From Brachypodius melanocephalos (Eukaryota; Chordata; Aves; Passeriformes; Pycnonotidae), in NCBI GenBank assembly GCA_013398615.1, contig VZSR01000680.1, positions 851,852 to 915,851 of the forward strand: DNA of 64,000 nt. The letters are read 5' to 3'. Made by a program: the position numbers and the translations under genes. The number at the start of each line of letters is the position of its first letter. Positions within the stretch are counted from its first letter, which is position 1. This document shows positions 61,238 to 64,000 of the stretch, piece after piece. The notes below the pieces were generated by a model that saw nothing but the letters and a program-made list of their open reading frames with translations, made no database searches and was not told the origin of the DNA.

Positions 61238-64000
61238 ATTGTTCTTGGCTTTCATGGCTAAATGTTGTAAGTATTTTAAGGTTTATGCTTGGAAATGGTA
61301 GTCAGTGATGGTGTGTTCATCTCTGAGATCTGTCACAGCCTCAGGAGGCAGAAGCAAGGAACCAGAGTAAGGGGAGGTGGCTGTTCTCCCTGGGGCCTAA
61401 CCCCTCTGAAAAAGGCACCACCAAGCTGTGGTTTGTGGACCCCTGAGGCTCAGAGAAATATAAATATAATGTCAGGTTGTACCAAGAGCAGCACCACCAC
61501 TAGAAAATTGCTGGAGAACTCTGATCAGAGACAGATTGTCATGTAGGTCAGTGAAAAGACATTTGTTCAGCAAAAGAAAATATCCTCTTGTGGAATGGCC
61601 TTCTATGCCTGAACTTCAGTTTTTCTGCATCTGAATTCCCAGCCAGAAAAGAGATGGAGTAGTGGGAATGCTGGGAATGTTTCCCACTTTGTCTTCTCTG
61701 TTTATTTTATAAACCAATAAGCTCACAGATTCTTTCCACAGAGTTTCTTCTGTCTCTGCAGGCAATGTTGGTCTTTTATCTACTGTTATGAGAGCACTGA
61801 AACAGTGATCACTGGTGAGCTCCTTCTCCCTTCAGGGCTCAGCTCTCCAAAGAATGATCCATGGGTCTGAGTAGGGGGAGCAGCTCTGGCCCACACCACG
61901 TGTGGGAACTCTGGGCTCAGGTTGTGACAAGATGCAACAATTTAAAATAAATGCAAAACTTTGAGACACTCAGAGCCCCTTTCCTCATTGTCCCAGACTC
62001 TTCTTCCAGGTGAATCTAGGACTGGAACACAGCTGGGCCTAAAGGGCAAAGATTTACAGGTCTTTATCAACCCATTTATTAAAGGCCAGGAACTAACATT
62101 TGCTTTATCTCAGAGCTCAATATTGCTATTGTCTACCACACAGTGTGGTCGACAGATGTGCCCAGGAAATTCATCTGGTACCATAGAACCAAGTGATGTA
62201 AAAAATTAGCTTTCCTTTAGATCTGTGACAAATTTACACATGAGCTGAGTTTCTCTAATGGCTGGGATGAGGAGGTACAAGCTATGGCAGCTCTAGGCAG
62301 ATTCTTATTTCGACAGAAGCAATGACTCACTGTATGACCAAGGACAAATCGTTCAAATTTCTTACGCTTTAGTCAACAAAACTATAAAATTATTAAAAGA
62401 CAAAAAAAGAAAAACATAAAGTCCCCAGATTTTATTGAAAAACAAATCCTCCTCTGAGCTCAGCTGGTGAATAAATGACAAAAACAACAAGATGAAACAT
62501 GGGTGTAACCCATAGCTTTGCCAAATATACCACAAAAATATGGAGAGGTAGAGAGAAAAGGCAGGGGGAAAAAAAGAACAGCAGGCACAGTGAAATACCC
62601 CAAAGCACATGAAATCGTATGAACGGAAACAAGTCCAACAAAAGAGAGTACGGATGCCCACAGGGTGGTGAGTAGGAGGATGCACTCCAAGGAAAAACAG
62701 CAATCAAATGATCTAATGCTCTTTTCATCACAAAGCAGCCTTTAAAACTAGATAGTGGCTGTCTCATCCTTTCGTGGGGTGCACTGTGACAACTATTTAA
62801 ATGTGTCTGGAAACAATGCCAGCCAAGCTTTATCCCAGTTAATGTGTGGGGGGTTGTCCAACGGGAGAAACAGGGGTGCGTAGAAGCCACCAATGCCAAT
62901 CAGCGATGGTGCCCTATTTAAATCTGTTTTGTGGCACCTTCTTTGCCAGGGACACGTGGAGAAACCAGGGGAGCTTAAGCAGCACTCACACTGAGCAGGT
63001 CCTTGGAAAGAAAGCAGGAGGAGGACGCCTCAGTTCTGGCTGCAGCAGCTGTAATGGAGTGAGAACATGAAACAAGCAGGAAAACAATGAATAGCGGAAA
63101 AGTCAAAGTTAGGCCTGCAGCAGGAGAGAGGCTACAAAGGTATCTTCAAAGGGTTTTTCTGGGGGATAAAAAAAAGGAGCAGACAACATACATATTAATG
63201 AACCAGAAACAATATTGAAAAACAACCTATTATCCTTACTCAGATCAAAAGAACATGAAGATTAACACCTCAGACATCAGACCCCTGCAACAGGAGAGTG
63301 GGTTTAGCAGCAAGCCCGCTTCTCCCATCTTCCTTTGTTTTTGTGACTAGGACCAGGCAAAGAGGGGACAGGTTTGTTTTGAGGAGCATGTGAGACTGCA
63401 GCTGCATAGCAGAAGGTAAAAAAAAAAAAAAGGCATTAAAACTGAGAAAAGACTCAGTAAAATCTGGATGAGTATGGGAAAAAAGTGAAAATGAAAATTA
63501 TATGGGCTCCAGTGCCTTTCCTTGCTTGAGGGGAGTGCTGGAGAACTCGGGGAAAGATGTGGAATTATTTGCACACTCCTCACTAAACTGCCAAAGGGCT
63601 TCCTGGTGGCTGCCAATCTCCTCTCCCATCTTCCCACCACAGAGCCTTCTTCTCCTACAAGCCTGTGAGGCTGCCAGGCCTTGCAAGAGAAAGAGAGGCC
63701 CACAGTGCTCATCCCTACAAAGGTATTTTTGTCTGAAAAGAAGAGCCATCCTCTGCTGGGAATTGTATCCATTTTCAGTGGGAATGGCTCTATGATCTGA
63801 CAAGTCTTTTCCATATTTAATTTCTCGGATAGATAAAACAGCAATCTGACCAAATTAGATTTCCTCTTAGCAATTTTCCACAACACAAACTATTATTTAT
63901 GGACTCCTACCTGGTGTATGAAACTATTCCTGCACAGTCAGGGCATTTTTGCTAATGAAACAAGAGCTACTCTAGAAGGGGTTACCGTGAAGGAAATGTA

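Larger units (their letters stand above)
60321..64000. other. Unique noncoding sequence
   Basis: Apart from the (CA)n and (GGTT)n tracts, no element recognised. Minus-strand open frames of 155 (62432-62899) and 179 codons (63347-63886) are hydrophobic because the minus strand is T-rich. They show no domain and are probably chance. Confidence 0.6.

Noticed and set aside
62432..62899. 155-codon open frame, minus strand
   Set aside because: Overlaps a second minus-strand frame with similar length; Phe/Leu-rich because of T-rich DNA; no membrane-protein family recognised.
63347..63886. 179-codon open frame, minus strand
   Set aside because: Hydrophobicity comes from T-rich strand composition; no domain, and overlapping frames on both strands are equally open.
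1..64000. tRNA, snRNA, 5S/7SK, mitochondrial insertion or CRISPR array
   Set aside because: Scanned for characteristic sequence words and saw none; regularly spaced identical repeats are absent apart from microsatellites.

Overview
The window looks like vertebrate, most probably bird, intergenic or intronic DNA. It is AT-rich and CpG-poor by eye, has no bacterial gene organisation, and contains two truncated CR1 LINE copies (the dominant avian/reptilian LINE), a short interstitial vertebrate telomere array (TTAGGG), several simple repeats and many A/T or G/T low-complexity runs. Interspersed-repeat density is low, which fits a bird rather than a mammal. Species and chromosome cannot be read from the sequence.

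I recognise no protein-coding gene and no tRNA, rRNA, snRNA or other RNA gene. The longest open frames (184, 179, 174, 155 and 154 codons) have no recognisable domain and are probably chance. The only recognisable protein sequence is the decayed C-terminal end of the CR1 reverse-transcriptase ORF on the minus strand near 5.3-5.6 kb.

Layout: 0-5.2 kb is unique sequence with an A/C tract (917-1013), a degenerate spaced repeat beside a TATA-like box (2388-2720) and two weak minus-strand exon candidates. 5.2-5.64 kb is the larger CR1. 5.6-25 kb is mostly unique, with a cluster of inverted SOX-type motifs near 12.9-13.07 kb. 25.2-25.8 kb holds a (TA)n/(CAGA)n microsatellite pair. 26-46 kb is unique sequence with G/T tracts, some homeobox/POU-motif-rich AT segments and several splice-bounded exon candidates. 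46-59.9 kb is unique sequence with polypyrimidine and poly(T) runs. 59.97-60.32 kb holds the most distinctive locus: a telomere-repeat island between two perfect short palindromes, with a second CR1 fragment about 160 bp further on. 60.3-64 kb is unique sequence with a (GGTT)n tract.

The candidate exons are listed because their splice-like signals are visible, but decoy exons are very common in vertebrate DNA. None matches a protein I know. RNA-seq or cross-species alignment would decide whether any belongs to a lncRNA or gene.
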